From Bacteroides sp. (GTDB lineage: Bacteria; Bacteroidota; Bacteroidia; Bacteroidales; Bacteroidaceae), in NCBI GenBank assembly GCA_022648295.1, contig JALCME010000029.1, positions 1 to 46,141 on the forward strand: 46,141 nt of DNA. Reading direction: 5' to 3'. The notes under the pieces are model-generated. The model did not search any database. It was not told where the DNA came from and worked only from the letters and a program-made list of their open reading frames with translations. Shown here piece by piece: positions 45,149 through 46,141 of this stretch (its first letter is position 1; each line of letters begins with the position of its first letter). The translations under genes were made by a program, and so were the position numbers.

Positions 45149-45851
45149 TAGCACGAGTTTTGAAGGGTTGTTGTATTGGAACTTTTATAAAAAGGATATA
45201 AACTGTAAAAGAATTATTCTTATAAAAGGATTGAAGTTCTATATCTTTAACTGGTTTATCTTAGGGATATGTTCTGCTATCTTATTGAAGATAATGAGGG
45301 ACATCGGGGCCGACGAAAGCATGTTTAAGCCTGTGCTTTTAAATCGATATATATTGTCATGTCATTCAAATGCTCATATTGTATTTCTGATGATACTCTT
45401 TGTATTTCCTTTAGTTGAAGAACTTGCATTCCGATTAGGGTTGAGTTTCAAGAAAGTACATGTAATGATTTCGTTGCCAGTATTTCAGTTGTATTTATTT
45501 ATGATTTTCTTTCAATATTCGGACACATCTGTTGCGGCGCTAAAATATAGCTGCATTGCTGTTTGTGCAGCTTCTATTGTACTCCTTAAATTTGTACCCC
45601 AATTCAGCTTCAATTTATTAAAGGCAAAAGGAGGGGGATTTATAATCTGTGTAGTGACTTTCTTCTTTGGTTTTATTCATTTGAGTAATTATTTAATTAT
45701 TAATATAAACTATCTTCCGGTGTATCTTTTCTTATGTTTACCCCAATTAGTTATGGGGATGACTGCTGTATATTTCAGATTAAATTTAGGCTTTTTCTAC
45801 TCTTGGATTTTTCATGTCTTGGTGAATTTGATTGCTATCGTTTTGTATTAG
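45138..45851 (+). CDS. CPBP family intramembrane glutamic endopeptidase
   Basis: About 237 residues with several membrane helices and the three CPBP (Abi/CaaX protease) motifs: EELAFR with Glu94, Glu95 and Arg99 (VEELAFRLGL), FGFIH with His181, and HVLVN with His226 and Asn230. These residues form the metal-free glutamate active site known for the family. Bacterial members include bacteriocin-immunity and bacteriocin-maturation proteins. The frame could open at 45093, but the ATG at 45138 (MLSSSTSFEGLLY) is preferred; the longer form would overlap the preceding gene by 56 bases. Confidence 0.82.
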   Translation: MLSSSTSFEGLLYWNFYKKDINCKRIILIKGLKFYIFNWFILGICSAILLKIMRDIGADESMFKPVLLNRYILSCHSNAHIVFLMILFVFPLVEELAFRLGLSFKKVHVMISLPVFQLYLFMIFFQYSDTSVAALKYSCIAVCAASIVLLKFVPQFSFNLLKAKGGGFIICVVTFFFGFIHLSNYLIININYLPVYLFLCLPQLVMGMTAVYFRLNLGFFYSWIFHVLVNLIAIVLY

Positions 45852-46030
45852 GTGTAAATATAACAAAGATAGAGTCAAGTAGAAGTACGATATAGCCATT
45901 ATTCCTGTGTATGGTAAATCAGGAACTGTTTGGAGAACCTGTAAAGTTAGCCAGAAAGGAATTGAAAGGAATGTATAGTAAATCAGGAAAGCTTTCCGTT
46001 TTCTGTATACTGAATCGGTTCTTCTTTAAT
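45852..46030. repeat. Region between CPBP gene and IS with a direct repeat
   Basis: TGTATGGTAAATCAGGAA (45908-45925) recurs as TGTATAGTAAATCAGGAA (45972-45989), with one difference and a 64-base offset. The transposase frame ends at 46031, so these copies lie where the end of the insertion sequence should be and may be subterminal transposase-binding sites. The exact IS boundary cannot be set without the other end. Confidence 0.45.
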
Positions 46031-46141
46031 TTAGTTGAAAAGAATATGTTCCATTACCAGCTTGTTTTTAAGAAGTCCTATACTCGCTTTACCATACATT
46101 AAGCGTTTTACTGTCTTTAGTTTGTTGACAAAGCCTTCCGT
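46031..46141 (-). mobile_element. ISL3-family transposase, C-terminal fragment (runs off window)
   Basis: The minus strand is open from the window edge to TAA at 46031-46033 and reads TEGFVNKLKTVKRLMYGKAS then IGLLKNKLVMEHILFN. The pattern EGFxNKxKxxKRxxYG is the C-terminal signature of DDE transposases of the ISL3 family, where the glutamate is the last catalytic residue. Only the last 36 codons are visible, so intactness is unknown. The plus-strand frame 45911-46102 is its antisense shadow. Confidence 0.8.

Noticed and set aside
45911..46102. 63-codon plus-strand frame at the right edge
   Set aside because: It is antisense to the clear transposase C-terminus and lacks protein-like features.

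Overview
The window looks like chromosomal DNA of a gut Bacteroides or a close relative. The evidence is the gene content (a SusC/SusD polysaccharide utilisation locus with ECF sigma and FecR anti-sigma factors, GH89 and GH31 enzymes, a DUF3836-like protein), low GC, and Bacteroidota-type promoters (-7 box TAnnTTTG) in front of several genes. The species cannot be fixed from the sequence alone.

Layout. 1-246: 3' end of nadA. 247-824: a gene-free stretch dense in short repeats and inverted repeats. 825-5184 (minus): likely operon leuS - yitT - rdgB. 5335-6216 (plus): EamA-type transporter, meeting a PUL head-on at a nested stem-loop. 6435-18228 (minus): ECF sigma factor, FecR anti-sigma factor, STN-containing SusC, SusD, then two tandem GH89 alpha-N-acetylglucosaminidases; it reads as one system for sensing, importing and trimming alpha-GlcNAc glycans. 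18632-20255 (plus): structured leader with a 24-codon ORF, then a MATE exporter. 20344-22959 (plus): mutS.

23017-24757 (minus) holds two adjacent genes that I do not recognise (a soluble protein and a membrane protein) next to very AT-rich DNA. 25253-31373 (minus) holds a GH31 enzyme resembling YicI alpha-xylosidase, a CatA-like acetyltransferase, lgt, a ketopantoate reductase gene and ychF. 31694-33632 (minus) holds an exported protein with an HExxH motif, preceded by an 11-codon ORF, and a small exported DUF3836-like protein. polA (minus) and a polyprenyl synthase gene (plus) diverge at about 36.75 kb. 37885-44036 (minus) is a housekeeping string mnmG - apt - uvrC - dtd - mazG-like - deoC, with a parS-like palindrome between mnmG and apt.

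The right end (44.2-46.1 kb) is accessory. It has a relic of a response-regulator DNA-binding domain, a promoter built into a perfect 15-bp inverted repeat, a three-gene membrane cassette ending in a CPBP-family intramembrane protease, and the C-terminus of an ISL3-type transposase cut by the window edge.

The best candidates for something undescribed are the inverted-repeat promoter with its CPBP cassette, the leader in front of the MATE gene, the parS-like site, and the unknown pair downstream of mutS. No tRNA, rRNA or CRISPR array was found. All functional calls come from reading motifs by eye; no database search was run.
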